Shown: piece by piece, positions 1 through 9,496 of the stretch
Layout: each line of letters begins with the position of its first letter
How positions within the stretch are numbered: the stretch's first letter is position 1
Assembly: GCA_025355085.1 (NCBI GenBank)
Contig: JANXLQ010000012.1
Location: 1-36,374, forward strand
DNA from: Rhodopila sp.
GTDB taxonomy: Bacteria > Pseudomonadota > Alphaproteobacteria > Acetobacterales > Acetobacteraceae
Direction: 5' to 3'
DNA length: 36,374 nucleotides
Program-made: the position numbers and the translations under genes
The notes under the pieces: model-generated
Told to the model about the DNA's origin: nothing
Database searches by the model: none
What the model saw: only the letters and a program-made list of their open reading frames with translations

Positions 1-126
1 CTGGTTGTTTCGCATTCTTCGTGGCTTCGTGGCTTCGTGGTGAAATAGGCGCTTCCTCGTACACCCATGCCGAGCCAACCAAGGCACCAAGAAGCTATTC
101 ATCCGATTACCCTGTTGCAGGACATT

Positions 127-700
127 AAGGCGACACCCAACAAAAAACGAGGCGGCCCGTATGCCTCTCCTCGTCAAGGGTCGGTTCGTCCGCCGCCGAA
201 TTTCGAGCATCCCGAACCGGGTCGCCGGTTGAACCCGGTCGTCAGTTTGGTATGTGGTCGAAGGGCGCGGGCAACTCTCGACGATGCCGGATGGTCGCGC
301 GTTTTAAAGCAAGCGATTTTTACCACGGAGACAGAACGAGGTACACAGAGGGCCACGGAGAAGGCAAGAATGGTGCCTCGCGCGCGGCGCTGTGGCGGTT
401 ACCGGCGGGCGATCCATGCCGTAAAATAATCGTTCCGGCCCGTCCGAACGGCGGCTGCCGCTGTGCTTCTCTGTGGCCCTCTGTGTACCTCGTTCTGTCT
501 CCGTGGTAAAAATCGCTTGCTTCAAACCGCGCGACAATCCGGCATCGTCGATAGTTGCCCGTACCCTCGGCCAAATACCCAACTGACGACCCGGCCCGGG
601 ATGTGTGAAATCCGGTTGCGGACGAACCGCGCCATGGCGAGGAGAGCCAATCTGGCCGACTCTCTTATTGTTGAGCGTAGCCTAACCCGCCGACAGCGTC
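127..700. repeat. Large imperfect inverted repeat (palindromic element), arms ~230 bp
   Basis: Left arm aagcaagcgatttttaccacggagacagaacgaggtacacagagggccac (from ~307) is the reverse complement of the right arm gtggccctctgtgtacctcgttctgtctccgtggtaaaaatcgcttgctt (to ~522). Outer arms are also complementary but degenerate (ctctcctcg..ggttcgtccgc..catccc). Confidence 0.85.
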
Positions 701-720
701 CGGCCAGATTGGTTGAAGGC

Positions 721-892
721 AGCAGTTCTCATTTTGGTGTTGGCGGCCCCGATCATCTTCCTCGTCATGGTGCCCGAAGGCGCGCCATCCATGTCTTTTC
801 TGTTCCAGTGCGCCCAAAAACGGGGATGGGGCACCTTCGCGTACCATGACGACTGGGAACATAATCGCCGCTTTGTCGAAATGAGAACTGCT
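721..892. repeat. Copy A of dispersed palindromic repeat (GCAGTTCTCATTTTG ends)
   Basis: agcagttctcat at 721 and atgagaactgct ending at 892; inner inverted core cgtcatggtgcccgaaggcgcgccatcc / ggatggggcaccttcgcgtaccatgacg. Confidence 0.85.
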
Positions 893-943
893 GCTGCGCA
901 GGTCAATCAGCCTACACCAACAGGTAATGAGATATAAGCCTAG

Positions 944-1000
944 AATTAGACCATGATCGACACGGGAGAGGGTTCAACCTCAAACAATCATGGTCTAATT
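944..1000. repeat. Perfect 14-bp inverted repeat AATTAGACCATGAT...ATCATGGTCTAATT with 29-nt loop
   Basis: 944-957 is the exact reverse complement of 987-1000. Confidence 0.8.
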
Positions 1001-1179
1001 GTGAAGCAGATTGGGGCTAAACTGCGGGTAAAGGTTATCGGGCCTTGGATCGATATTGGGTGCCGGAACTGGTACACGACCAAGAAGCCGCTCAATCCTT
1101 CAGATAACACCAAGGGGATCAAGATTCGTAGTCCCGGCGGCGCTGGAATCAGTTAGCGCACCGGCTAAACTGGCGGCCG

Positions 1180-1506
1180 AATGGATTCTGACGCACAATA
1201 TGCCCCATCTGGCTGTTCATGCGGCTGATTGTGCTGGGCATTATCACCGATGTGCCGTCCCTGACCCTAATGGCTGCCGAATCTGGTTTATGGCCACTGA
1301 TACCGGCCCTGCCCGGAGCACGGTCCAGGGCATGCCAAACCTGACGGCCAAATGGTAGGGACCGCGGTCGAACCCTTGGCCACGCGGCGCTGTTCGTCGT
1401 GACTTTGGTCCTTGCCGAACTGACCTATCGACTGTTGGAGCAACCGTCCCACTGGATCGGCGTCAAACTCTCCAACCTCCCCGGACCGCCGCAACGGCCG
1501 ATTTGA
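1180..1506 (+). pseudogene. Possible remnant of a membrane acyltransferase (C-terminal part), frameshifted
   Basis: Frames read IWLFMRLIVLGIITDVPSLTLMAAE... and GHAALFVVTLVLAELTYRLLEQPSHWIG...; the latter resembles the last TM segment and tail of acyltransferase-3 proteins. No intact ORF. Confidence 0.3.
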
Positions 1507-1821
1507 TCGGACAGGACCGGGCACGGGTATAAGCGTGCAAATCGATCAATTGCCGATTGCGCAGCCGGATGATAAAAAGATAGCCTTGATTCAAGAAGCG
1601 GACACCTTCCGAACCAGGAAGTTGCCGTTGCGAACAGTCACGGTGGGGAATTGCAGAAAATCCAGGTGAATGATCCGCCCCCGGCCCGTCCGATCTCTAT
1701 CGAGCATGCGCTCGGCGATCCCGCCGGAGATACATACTGTATAAAAATTGGCCTTGTATCTGCATGCGGCTAATGAACATTTTGCCGGTCCCCGCCGGGG
1801 ATCCGGTGGAGAACCTGCTTT

Positions 1822-2622
1822 ATGACGGCTGAAAAACGCGGCGCCGCGGTGCCGCTGCTACAAGCAAAAAATCACGCCGAACCGTCAGTATTTCAGCCGG
1901 AAAACATGCTGCGGGAGGCGCGCCGGCAAAAGAACGTTCCGTTTGGGACGGTTCCGCCGGTCTGTGTTCTTGATCCCGATGGCGACATCGTGCGCGCCAT
2001 CGGTCCCGGACATCGCAACCCATTCTGGGCCTGCTATCACACCGACATGCAGAACGTGGAGTTCGCCGGCGAAACCTTCGGCATTGTTGGATGCGCGGTG
2101 GGCGCCCCGTTCGCCGTGCTGGTGGCCGAACAGATGTTTGCGTCCGGTTGCCGGTTTCTGATCAGCCTGACCTCCTCCGGTCAGATCGCCCCGGCTGGGC
2201 CACCGCCGTATTTTATCCTGATCGACCGGGCGTTGCGCGATGAAGGCACCAGTTTGCATTATCTGCCGCCCGACGCCTTCGCCGACGCCGATCCGCTGCT
2301 GGTCGGGCGGATCGCCGCCGGTCTCGCCGCCCACCAACCGCCGGTCCGCCAGGGTGCCACCTGGACGACCGACGCCCCATTTCGCGAAACCGAGGCCGCG
2401 ATCGAGGCCGCCCGTCAACACGGCGTGCTGGCGGTAGAAATGGAGGCCGCCGCGCTGTATGCCTTTGCGAAGGCGCGCGACAAGCCGGTTATCTGTTTTG
2501 CCCATGTTACCAACCAAATGGCCCGAATCGATGGCGACTTTGAAAAAGGCGAGGCCAACGGCGCCCGCGACGGGCTGGACCTGATCGCCGCCGCGGCCCG
2601 TGCATGGAGAATGGTCCCTTGA
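1822..2622 (+). CDS. Nucleoside phosphorylase family protein
   Basis: 266 aa ORF with phosphorylase-like GIVGCAVGAPFAVLVAEQM..SLTSSGQI and AVEMEAAALYAFA motifs. Confidence 0.85.
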   Translation: MTAEKRGAAVPLLQAKNHAEPSVFQPENMLREARRQKNVPFGTVPPVCVLDPDGDIVRAIGPGHRNPFWACYHTDMQNVEFAGETFGIVGCAVGAPFAVLVAEQMFASGCRFLISLTSSGQIAPAGPPPYFILIDRALRDEGTSLHYLPPDAFADADPLLVGRIAAGLAAHQPPVRQGATWTTDAPFRETEAAIEAARQHGVLAVEMEAAALYAFAKARDKPVICFAHVTNQMARIDGDFEKGEANGARDGLDLIAAAARAWRMVP

Positions 2623-3230
2623 AAGCAGAACCCAACCCGATCGGCGGCCTGCTGGCGTTCCTCACCGACCCGGCCTGGCCTACGGCGGTGTTTTGGCTGC
2701 TGTTGCTCGCCAGTGTTGGAATAGCGTTCTCCGCCTGGCAGCGGGACCCCACCCAGCGCACGACCCGAACCGTGGGTATCTGGTTGTTGCGCCTGATTAT
2801 GGGAACGATGTGGTGGCAGCAATCGCTGTGGAAAATCCCGCCGAACTACGACGGTCTGGTGTTTTGGATGAAGCAGATGGTGGCGCATTCCTCCATCCCG
2901 CTACAGGCGTCGCTGGTCGATAGTTTCGTGGTGCCGCATATCGCTGTGTTCGGCCCGCTGGTCTATCTGCTGGAAGTGCTGATCGGCGTGTCGCTTATGG
3001 CCGGCGCGTTCACCAGGGTGTTCTCCTTATTGGGACTGTTGATGGCGCTCAATCTCTGGGTGGGGCTGTACTCGGCACCAAACGAGTGGCCCTGGACCTA
3101 TGGGTACCTGATTGTCATTCAGACTTTGTTTGCGATCGACCCGCCGGGTCGTCGCCTGGGGCTGGAAAAGCCGGTTGCTCAACTGGGCGAGGCAACCCGG
3201 CGGATCGATTTGATCCGCAAGCGGCTTTAG
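2604..3230 (+). CDS. DoxX family membrane protein
   Basis: 208 aa, multiple TM segments; WWQQSLWKIPPNYDGLVFWMKQMV...LEVLIGVSLMAGAFTRVFSLLGLLMALNL; overlaps the phosphorylase 3' end. Confidence 0.65.
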   Translation: MENGPLKAEPNPIGGLLAFLTDPAWPTAVFWLLLLASVGIAFSAWQRDPTQRTTRTVGIWLLRLIMGTMWWQQSLWKIPPNYDGLVFWMKQMVAHSSIPLQASLVDSFVVPHIAVFGPLVYLLEVLIGVSLMAGAFTRVFSLLGLLMALNLWVGLYSAPNEWPWTYGYLIVIQTLFAIDPPGRRLGLEKPVAQLGEATRRIDLIRKRL

Positions 3231-3335
3231 GCCACGCCCAACAATAAGCGAACCGTCCAGTATGCCCCTCTTCGCCATGGTTCGGCTCGTCCGCTACCGG
3301 ATTTCGCACATCCCGGGCCGCGGTCGCCGAGGTAT
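3231..3335. repeat. Partial third copy of the 127-700 palindrome arm
   Basis: cacgcccaacaataagcgaaccgtccagtatgcccctcttcgccatggttcggctcgtccgctaccggatttcgcacatcccgggccgcggtcg aligns to both arms of the 127-700 element. Confidence 0.75.
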
Positions 3336-3656
3336 TGGCAACCTGTTGTCCGCCGCCGCCCGCCCCAACCGAGGAAACGCGGAAACCCGTCGTGTCCAAG
3401 GCGCATACCCCGCTGCCGATGGTCAGCCCGGCATTCATGCTGTCGCCTCTTGCGGTGACGGCGATCCTCGCAAGCGCAAAAGCCGATAGCGGTCAGGTTG
3501 GGTTGAAGGAGCGGCTGATGCACCAAACCGCAATGCCCCATGCGGCCACCCAAACCGCAATGCAGCGCCCCAAGGATCAAAACCCAGCGATCATAAGCCA
3601 AAGCCCGGAGTTTCGCGCGCCCAGCAGTTAAATCACATGGAGTGAAGCGCCGCCGG

Positions 3657-4000
3657 TCAGGCCGCGCCAAGCCCCGTCAAAGCCTTTCGCCATGCCGCCG
3701 CATCCGGAAACCGCACCCCATCCAAATAATACAGTTCACGACCGTTGAAAATGACGGCTGGACCCATTGGGTTGTCGAGCACCCCGGCGCCTGGCCGATC
3801 GGCGGTCGCTGACGGATCGCCACGCGTCGCCCGTCCAGCAACGCAAAGTCGATGTCCTTGCTGAGACGGTATTCGCCAAGATCCAGCACGATTTCGGTGC
3901 CACCCCCGAACCAGCAGGCACAGCGCGTCAGAAGGTCATGGTCCATAGCCCGCAATGCCGTCGCTACCGCCCGATGTTCCGGCCGTTCGAAGGGTACCAT
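3657..4000 (-). pseudogene. Truncated AbiEii/AbiGii-like nucleotidyltransferase remnant
   Basis: N-terminal FERPEHRAVATALRAMDHDLLTRCACWFGGGTEIVLDLGEYRLSKDIDF matches the nucleotidyltransferase signature (GGGT..., DIDF); the rest of the family domain is absent and coding character switches frame downstream. Confidence 0.5.
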
Positions 4001-4163
4001 GGTGCCAATCTTCAGGAACGGGATGCGACGGTGCGTGTGCTATTTCGTTGTAAGAAGATGTCCGCCGCCGAAACGGGCAGCCCAAGATGCGATCAATACA
4101 ACAGGCCGGGACATGACGAAATGAGCGGGCTGGCATCCAGTTCGTTTGTTGTTGCGCGTCGCC

Positions 4164-4640
4164 TCAATCCTGCGCGAACTCGCCCGATTTGCCGCCGGCC
4201 TTGTGCGTCACGCGCAGCCCCTCGATCCGCATGGACCGGTCAACCGCCTTGCACATATCGTACACCGTCAATGCCGCCACACTGGCCGCCGTCAAGGCTT
4301 CCATCTCCACCCCGGTCTGTCCGGTCGTCCGGACGGTCGCCGTGATCTCCACCGCGTTCGCCCCCGGATCGGCCTCCAGATCGACTTTCACGGAGGCGAT
4401 CGGCAGCGGGTGGCACAGCGGGATCAGGTCGGAGGTCCGCTTCGCCCCCATGATCCCGGCCAATCGCGCCACACCCAGAACATCGCCCTTCTTCGCAGCG
4501 CCTTGCTGGATCATCGCCAGCGTCGCCGGCTCCATCACCACCCGGGCGCGGGCAGTCGCTGTGCGTGATGTCACCGGCTTATCGGAAACATCCACCATCG
4601 CCGCGTTCCCGGCTGCGTCGAAATGGGTGAACCCGCTCAT
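4164..4640 (-). CDS. moaC: Cyclic pyranopterin monophosphate synthase MoaC
   Basis: [33 protein letters not shown]...[31 protein letters not shown]. Confidence 0.96.
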   Translation of the reverse strand: MSGFTHFDAAGNAAMVDVSDKPVTSRTATARARVVMEPATLAMIQQGAAKKGDVLGVARLAGIMGAKRTSDLIPLCHPLPIASVKVDLEADPGANAVEITATVRTTGQTGVEMEALTAASVAALTVYDMCKAVDRSMRIEGLRVTHKAGGKSGEFAQD

Positions 4641-5464
4641 CCGGGCGCACCGTCGCCGAGCAGTTCCCGAACGGCGGCTTCCACGTCGTCCTGGCGCATC
4701 AGGCTTTCACCCACGAGGTAGCAATTGGGGCCTACCGCCGCCAACCGCCGCAGATCGGCAGTGTTTCGAATGCCGCTCTCGGCAATCAGGAACCGATCCG
4801 GCGGCACCAGCGGCGCAAGTTCTTCCGTGACCGCAAGATCGGTCTTTAACGTCTTCAAATTGCGATTGTTTATTCCAATGAGAGAGGTCTCCAGAAGCAG
4901 CGCCCGGTCCAGTTCCTCATGGTTATGCACTTCGACCAATACATCGAGATCGAGGCTTATGGCGACCTGCTCCATCTCCCGCGCCTGCGCATCCGTCAGC
5001 GCCGCCATGATCAGCAGAATGCAATCCGCCCCCATCGCCCGGCTTTCGTACACCTGCCACGGATCGAGCATGAAATCCTTCCGCAACACCGGAAGTGTGA
5101 CTGCCGCCCGCGCCGCCTTCAGATGGTCGGGGTCACCCTGAAAATGTGTGCGTTCGGTCAGCACCGACAGGCAGGTCGCACCACCTGCCGCATATGCTCT
5201 TGCCAGTGCCGGAGGGTCGAAATCCGCCCGGATAAGGCCGCCGGAGGGCGATGCCTTTTTGATTTCGGCAATCAGCCCGTAATGCCCGGCGATCGCCGCC
5301 TGCTTCAGCGCATAACCAAATCCGCGCGTAGCCTCGTGACGCGCCGAGATCTCCGACCGCAGGGCGTCTATGCCGCGTGTGGCTTTGCGTGCCGCCACGT
5401 CAGCCCGGACCTCGGCACTGATCTTCGCGAGCACATCCGGCATCGCATCGTCTTGGTCGGCCAT
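4637..5464 (-). CDS. trpC: Indole-3-glycerol-phosphate synthase
   Basis: [21 protein letters not shown]...[26 protein letters not shown]...[14 protein letters not shown]...AESGI. Confidence 0.96.
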   Translation of the reverse strand: MADQDDAMPDVLAKISAEVRADVAARKATRGIDALRSEISARHEATRGFGYALKQAAIAGHYGLIAEIKKASPSGGLIRADFDPPALARAYAAGGATCLSVLTERTHFQGDPDHLKAARAAVTLPVLRKDFMLDPWQVYESRAMGADCILLIMAALTDAQAREMEQVAISLDLDVLVEVHNHEELDRALLLETSLIGINNRNLKTLKTDLAVTEELAPLVPPDRFLIAESGIRNTADLRRLAAVGPNCYLVGESLMRQDDVEAAVRELLGDGAPG

Positions 5465-5479
5465 CTGATATTCCTGGCT

Positions 5480-6502
5480 TTAAGCTACGGTTACAGCGCT
5501 GACTCGGCGCAGAGTCTCCAACGCAGCGAAAGCGGCTCCGGATGCAATGGAATTCCGAGCGAGGGACACACCTTCGCGCAGGTCTCCGGCTTGTCCGGCC
5601 ACGATCGACGCGGCAGCGGCATTCAGCAGAACGGTGTCGCGGTAGGCGCCCGGAGCGCCCTTAAGCACACCCTCCAGCGCCAAGGCGTTAAACCCGGCGT
5701 CACCGCCCTGGATCGCCGCGATCGGCGACCGGGACAGTCCTGCGTCTTCGGGTTCGACGATGAAACTGACGATCGAGCCATCGCGCAAAGACGTCACCTG
5801 ATTCGCCCCGGCGACGGTCAGTTCATCGAGCCCCATCCCATGCACGATCCACGCCCTCTCATGTCCCAACGCCGCCAGCGTTTCCGCCATCGGCCGCGTC
5901 CAGTCGGGGGAGAACACGCCAGTCAACTGCCGCCGCACCCGCGCCGGATTGGCCAGGGGACCGAGCAGATTGAAGATGGTGCGGGTGCCAAGCTCGACCC
6001 GGGGGCCGGCGGCGTGCCGCATGGAGGGGTGGTGGCGTGGCGCGAACAGGAAGACGCAACCGGCCTCTTTCAGGATCGAGGACAGGCGGTCCATCGGCGC
6101 ATCGACGTTGACCCCAAGCGCGGTCAACACGTCGGCGCCGCCGGTGCGGGACGACAAGGCGCGGTTGCCGTGCTTCGCCACCGGAATGCCGCATCCGGCA
6201 ATTACGAAGGTCACGGCGGAGGACACGTTCAGCGTGCCGGCACCGTCCCCCCCGGTGCCGCAGACGTCGATCGCGTCCCCCGGTGCCTCAATCGCCGTCA
6301 TCCGCGCCCGCATCGCTCGGACTGCGCCGGTAATCTCGGAAACGGTCTCGCCGCGAAGCCGCATGGCCATCAGCAGGGCGCCGATTTGGGCGGGGGTGGC
6401 CTCACCGGACATGATGACGTCGAACGCGGTTTCGGCCTGGTCGTCGGTCAGGGTCTCGCCGGCGGCCAGTCGGGCGATAGTCGGTTTCAGATTGGCGGAC
6501 AT
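5480..6502 (-). CDS. trpD: Anthranilate phosphoribosyltransferase
   Basis: [68 protein letters not shown]. Confidence 0.97.
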   Translation of the reverse strand: MSANLKPTIARLAAGETLTDDQAETAFDVIMSGEATPAQIGALLMAMRLRGETVSEITGAVRAMRARMTAIEAPGDAIDVCGTGGDGAGTLNVSSAVTFVIAGCGIPVAKHGNRALSSRTGGADVLTALGVNVDAPMDRLSSILKEAGCVFLFAPRHHPSMRHAAGPRVELGTRTIFNLLGPLANPARVRRQLTGVFSPDWTRPMAETLAALGHERAWIVHGMGLDELTVAGANQVTSLRDGSIVSFIVEPEDAGLSRSPIAAIQGGDAGFNALALEGVLKGAPGAYRDTVLLNAAAASIVAGQAGDLREGVSLARNSIASGAAFAALETLRRVSAVTVA

Positions 6503-6505
6503 GGA

Positions 6506-7114
6506 TCAGGCCGCTTTGCCAGAGGCGGAAGCTGGGGAGTTGGTGCCGCGGACCAGGGCCAGGAAGTTCGACAGAATGGTGTGGCCATGCTCGCTGGCGA
6601 TGCTCTCCGGGTGGAACTGCACACCGTAGATCGGCAGGGTGCGGTGGTGCATCGCCATGATCAGGCCGTCGCCGGTCCAGGCGGTTGGGACAAGGGTTTC
6701 GGGAAGCGAGTCTCTTTCAACGATCAGGCTGTGATAGCGGGTGGCGCGAAACGGGGAGGGTATGCCGGCCAGAATGTCGCTGCCGGTATGGGTGATCGGA
6801 CTAACCTTGCCGTGCATGGGTTCGGGCGCGCGGATGACGTTGCCGCCGAACGCCTGACCGATCGCCTGGTGCCCGAGGCAGACGCCGAACAAGGGGATTT
6901 TACCGGCCGCGGCGGCGATCAGGTCGAGGCAGATGCCGGCCTCGGTCGGGGTGCAGGGGCCGGGCGAGAGCACAATCGCCTCCGGCTGCATCGCCATCGC
7001 GTCCGCGACCGACAGCTTGTCGTTGCGCCACACCTCGCACTGGGCGCCCACGTCGCCCAGGAAGTGGTACAGGTTGAAGGTGAAGCTATCGTAGTTGTCG
7101 ATGAGAAGGATCAT
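6506..7114 (-). CDS. trpG: Anthranilate synthase component II (glutamine amidotransferase)
   Basis: MILLIDNYDSFTFNLYHFLGDVGAQ...SPGPCTPTEAG...FGVCLGHQAIGQAFGG...YGVQFHPESIASEHG; start set at 7114. Confidence 0.96.
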   Translation of the reverse strand: MILLIDNYDSFTFNLYHFLGDVGAQCEVWRNDKLSVADAMAMQPEAIVLSPGPCTPTEAGICLDLIAAAAGKIPLFGVCLGHQAIGQAFGGNVIRAPEPMHGKVSPITHTGSDILAGIPSPFRATRYHSLIVERDSLPETLVPTAWTGDGLIMAMHHRTLPIYGVQFHPESIASEHGHTILSNFLALVRGTNSPASASGKAA

Positions 7115-7170
7115 GGTGGCGCATCTTTGGTCCGGCGCCGCGCGGCGGTCAATCGGGGAACGTCGCGGAC

Positions 7171-7418
7171 AGCAGTTCTCATTTTGGTATTCGCTGTCGC
7201 AATTATGGCCTTCGTCATGGTGCGCGCAGGCCCGCCATCCACGTCGTGTGCCAGGCATGGCATTGATCTTGGGGGTGCCAGTCCCCTACGGGCCGATTGG
7301 CCGGAACCGTTAGCCAAAGGCAACTGCGCCTTCGCGCACCATGATAACCGGGGCGCGCGCCTTCGCGCACCGTGACGACGTGGGACGCAATCGCCGCTTT
7401 GCCAAAATGAGAACTGCT
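7171..7418. repeat. Copy B of dispersed palindromic repeat
   Basis: agcagttctcattttgg at 7171 and ccaaaatgagaactgct ending at 7418; inner cgtcatggtgcgcgcaggcccgccatccacg and repeated gccttcgcgcacc(a/g)tga. Confidence 0.87.
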
Positions 7419-7559
7419 GGTGAAGACACCGGCAGAATTGACATCTCGATACGATATCTTCACTGTCCAGGATAAGATTTCGCCGCAGGACTTCCTGGAA
7501 GCCTCTCAGCCAGAGTGCCTGTCCGTTTATCGTAAATAAATAGCCGGTCGGGAGCCGCA

Positions 7560-8411
7560 ATGGAAAAATCGCTCAAAATAATCCGCAATCTCGATCTGGA
7601 GCCGGCCTGGAACGTGAAACAGGCCAAAGAACCAGGTTTCATGCGATCGCTGATCAGTTGGGTTGGTGGCCCGGAAGGCTATTTGAATGAAAATCCGGGG
7701 CAGGCTGTCATCAGCGACCGTTGCGCCGTTGGCCTGATGCGCATGCCGGTGGGCAATCGGCAGGCCGGGGTGCATTTCCATTCTGTTACAGAAATATATG
7801 TCATCCTCAAAGGTCAGGTCGAAAGCTTTGACGGAGCGGGAAATATCCACCGGGCGGGACCGTTGGACTGTCTGTATATTCCGGCCGGAGTTCCGCATGC
7901 GGTCAGAACAATCGGCGACGAGGACCTGCAACTGATATGGGTCCACGACGCCTTGGAAAAAAGCGGCACGTCGGTCTATTTGGACGGGCCGGGTCCGTTT
8001 CCCGCGGATGACACCGTTTCCTTAATTCGGTTTCTGGACCTCGAACCAAGTTGGGGCGAAGATCGCGCCAAAGAGCCGGGCTTCCTCCGCTGGTTCGCGA
8101 ACTGGGTCGGCGGTCGCGACGGTTACGTGAATTTCAATCCCGCACACGCGATGCCCAGCGACCGGATCGGTCTAGGGCTGATGTCGTTGCTGCCTGGAAA
8201 TAAGGAAGTTCCCCACAGCCATCCGTACGCCGAGATCAACATCGTACTGAGCGGAAAGGTGGTGACGGTCCTGGATGGATGCACAACAGAACTCAATCCG
8301 CTCGATGCGTTATACTGTCCTGGCGGCCAGGTTCACGCCATGCGCAATCATGGCGACGTGCCGGCGACCGTGCTTTGGGTCAGCGAGGCGCCGCGCAAGA
8401 TCGGCGGATAA
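7560..8411 (+). CDS. Tandem-duplicated cupin-domain protein (bicupin)
   Basis: Two homologous halves: RNLDLEPAW..AKEPGFMRSLISWVGGPEGYLNENP and RFLDLEPSW..AKEPGFLRWFANWVGGRDGYVNFNP, each followed by a cupin core (HFHSVTEIYVILKGQVE / HSHPYAEINIVLSGKVV). Confidence 0.85.
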   Translation: MEKSLKIIRNLDLEPAWNVKQAKEPGFMRSLISWVGGPEGYLNENPGQAVISDRCAVGLMRMPVGNRQAGVHFHSVTEIYVILKGQVESFDGAGNIHRAGPLDCLYIPAGVPHAVRTIGDEDLQLIWVHDALEKSGTSVYLDGPGPFPADDTVSLIRFLDLEPSWGEDRAKEPGFLRWFANWVGGRDGYVNFNPAHAMPSDRIGLGLMSLLPGNKEVPHSHPYAEINIVLSGKVVTVLDGCTTELNPLDALYCPGGQVHAMRNHGDVPATVLWVSEAPRKIGG

Positions 8412-8723
8412 AAGCCACGGACGGCGAAGCGGTTGCGCGGTCCGGTCCCGGCACATCGTCGAGATCGGATCGCCAGACAGCCTGTCCGGCTGCGGTGTCA
8501 GGCGATTTCGCACCAGAAATGGAGAACCCCGCCGGTGCGCACTTCGGCGAACTTCGTAACGATCCTGGTGCCGGTCTTAAGCTGTTTGACGGCGGCGCCG
8601 GGTCCTTCAGATCGAGCCCCCAAAATCGCCCGGGGTCATCGCCTCGACCAGTTTGCCGGTCTCCGATTTGTCGAATTTCCGCATCTTCAGGTCGAAGGCC
8701 ATGTTGTTCTACACGGTCTGCCG

Positions 8724-8776
8724 GGACAAAAAAGCATTGGCCCGCCGCCGATGACATACGGCAGCGGGCCATCGCA
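8724..8776 (-). terminator. Rho-independent terminator downstream of the transaldolase gene
   Basis: Minus strand ggcccgctgccgtatgtcatcggcggcgggccaatgcttttttg: GC-rich stem-loop followed closely by a T6 run. Confidence 0.75.
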
Positions 8777-8777
8777 A

Positions 8778-9431
8778 TCAAACGATCGACTGACCCGTCT
8801 TCGCCCAATCCGCCAGGAACGTCGCCAGCCCCTTGTCCGTCAGCGGATGGTTGAACAGCGACCGCAGCACCGCCGGGGGCAGCGTCGCGACATGGGCGCC
8901 CATCTTCGCCGCCTCGATCACATGGTTCGGGCCACGAACGGAGGCGACGAGGACCTCGGTCTTGAAGTCGTAGTTGTTGTAGATATCGACGATGTCGGAG
9001 ATCAGTTGCATCCCGTCCCAGCCGATATCGTCCACCCGGCCGACGAACGGGCTGATGAACGACGCACCGCTTTTCGCGGCCAGCAGCGCCTGAGCGGCGG
9101 AGAAGCAAAGAGTGACGTTCACCATCGTGCCGTCGTTGCTGAGATGCTTGCAGGCGCGCAGGCCGTCCGGGGTCAACGGCACCTTGATGCACACGTTGCC
9201 GGCGATTTTGCGCAGCACCTTGGCCTCGGCCATGATTTGATCGTATTCGGTGCCGGCGACCTCGGCGCTGACCGGGCCAGGGATGATCTCGCAGATTTCG
9301 GCGATCACCTTGGCGAACACACCGCCGTTCTTGGCGATCAGTGAGGGGTTGGTGGTGACGCCGTCCAGCAGGCCGCTGCCGGCGAGCGAACGGATTTCCG
9401 TCAGATCGGCGGTATCGATAAAGAATTTCAT
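8778..9431 (-). CDS. Fructose-6-phosphate aldolase/transaldolase-like
   Basis: [36 protein letters not shown]...[17 protein letters not shown]...[13 protein letters not shown]. Confidence 0.93.
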   Translation of the reverse strand: MKFFIDTADLTEIRSLAGSGLLDGVTTNPSLIAKNGGVFAKVIAEICEIIPGPVSAEVAGTEYDQIMAEAKVLRKIAGNVCIKVPLTPDGLRACKHLSNDGTMVNVTLCFSAAQALLAAKSGASFISPFVGRVDDIGWDGMQLISDIVDIYNNYDFKTEVLVASVRGPNHVIEAAKMGAHVATLPPAVLRSLFNHPLTDKGLATFLADWAKTGQSIV

Positions 9432-9496
9432 GCCAACGCTCCGTTTTGCGGGTAAGTCAGGGTTTCGAAGGATCGCGATAACGCTGGTTATATAGG

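Noticed and set aside
958-986. tRNA T-arm-like gagggttcaacctc
   Set aside because: No acceptor stem, anticodon arm or CCA context; treated only as a small dyad inside the 944-1000 hairpin.
3335-3631. 98-aa plus-strand ORF and overlapping minus-strand ORF (3227-3670)
   Set aside because: No conserved motifs and overlapping open frames on both strands; likely non-coding or decayed sequence after the repeat half-copy.
4919-7375. 818-codon plus-strand ORF
   Set aside because: Lies antisense to trpC, trpD and trpG, which have unmistakable protein signatures; long antisense ORFs are expected in GC-rich DNA. Its last ~80 codons are simply repeat copy B.
8411-8725. Possible small genes between the bicupin and transaldolase (e.g. 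minus-strand MAFDLKMRKFDKSETGKLVEAMTPGDFGGSI and KTGTRIVTKFAEVRTGGVLHFWCEIA)
   Set aside because: Short, frame-broken and without a recognisable family; could be a decayed gene but not supportable as a call.
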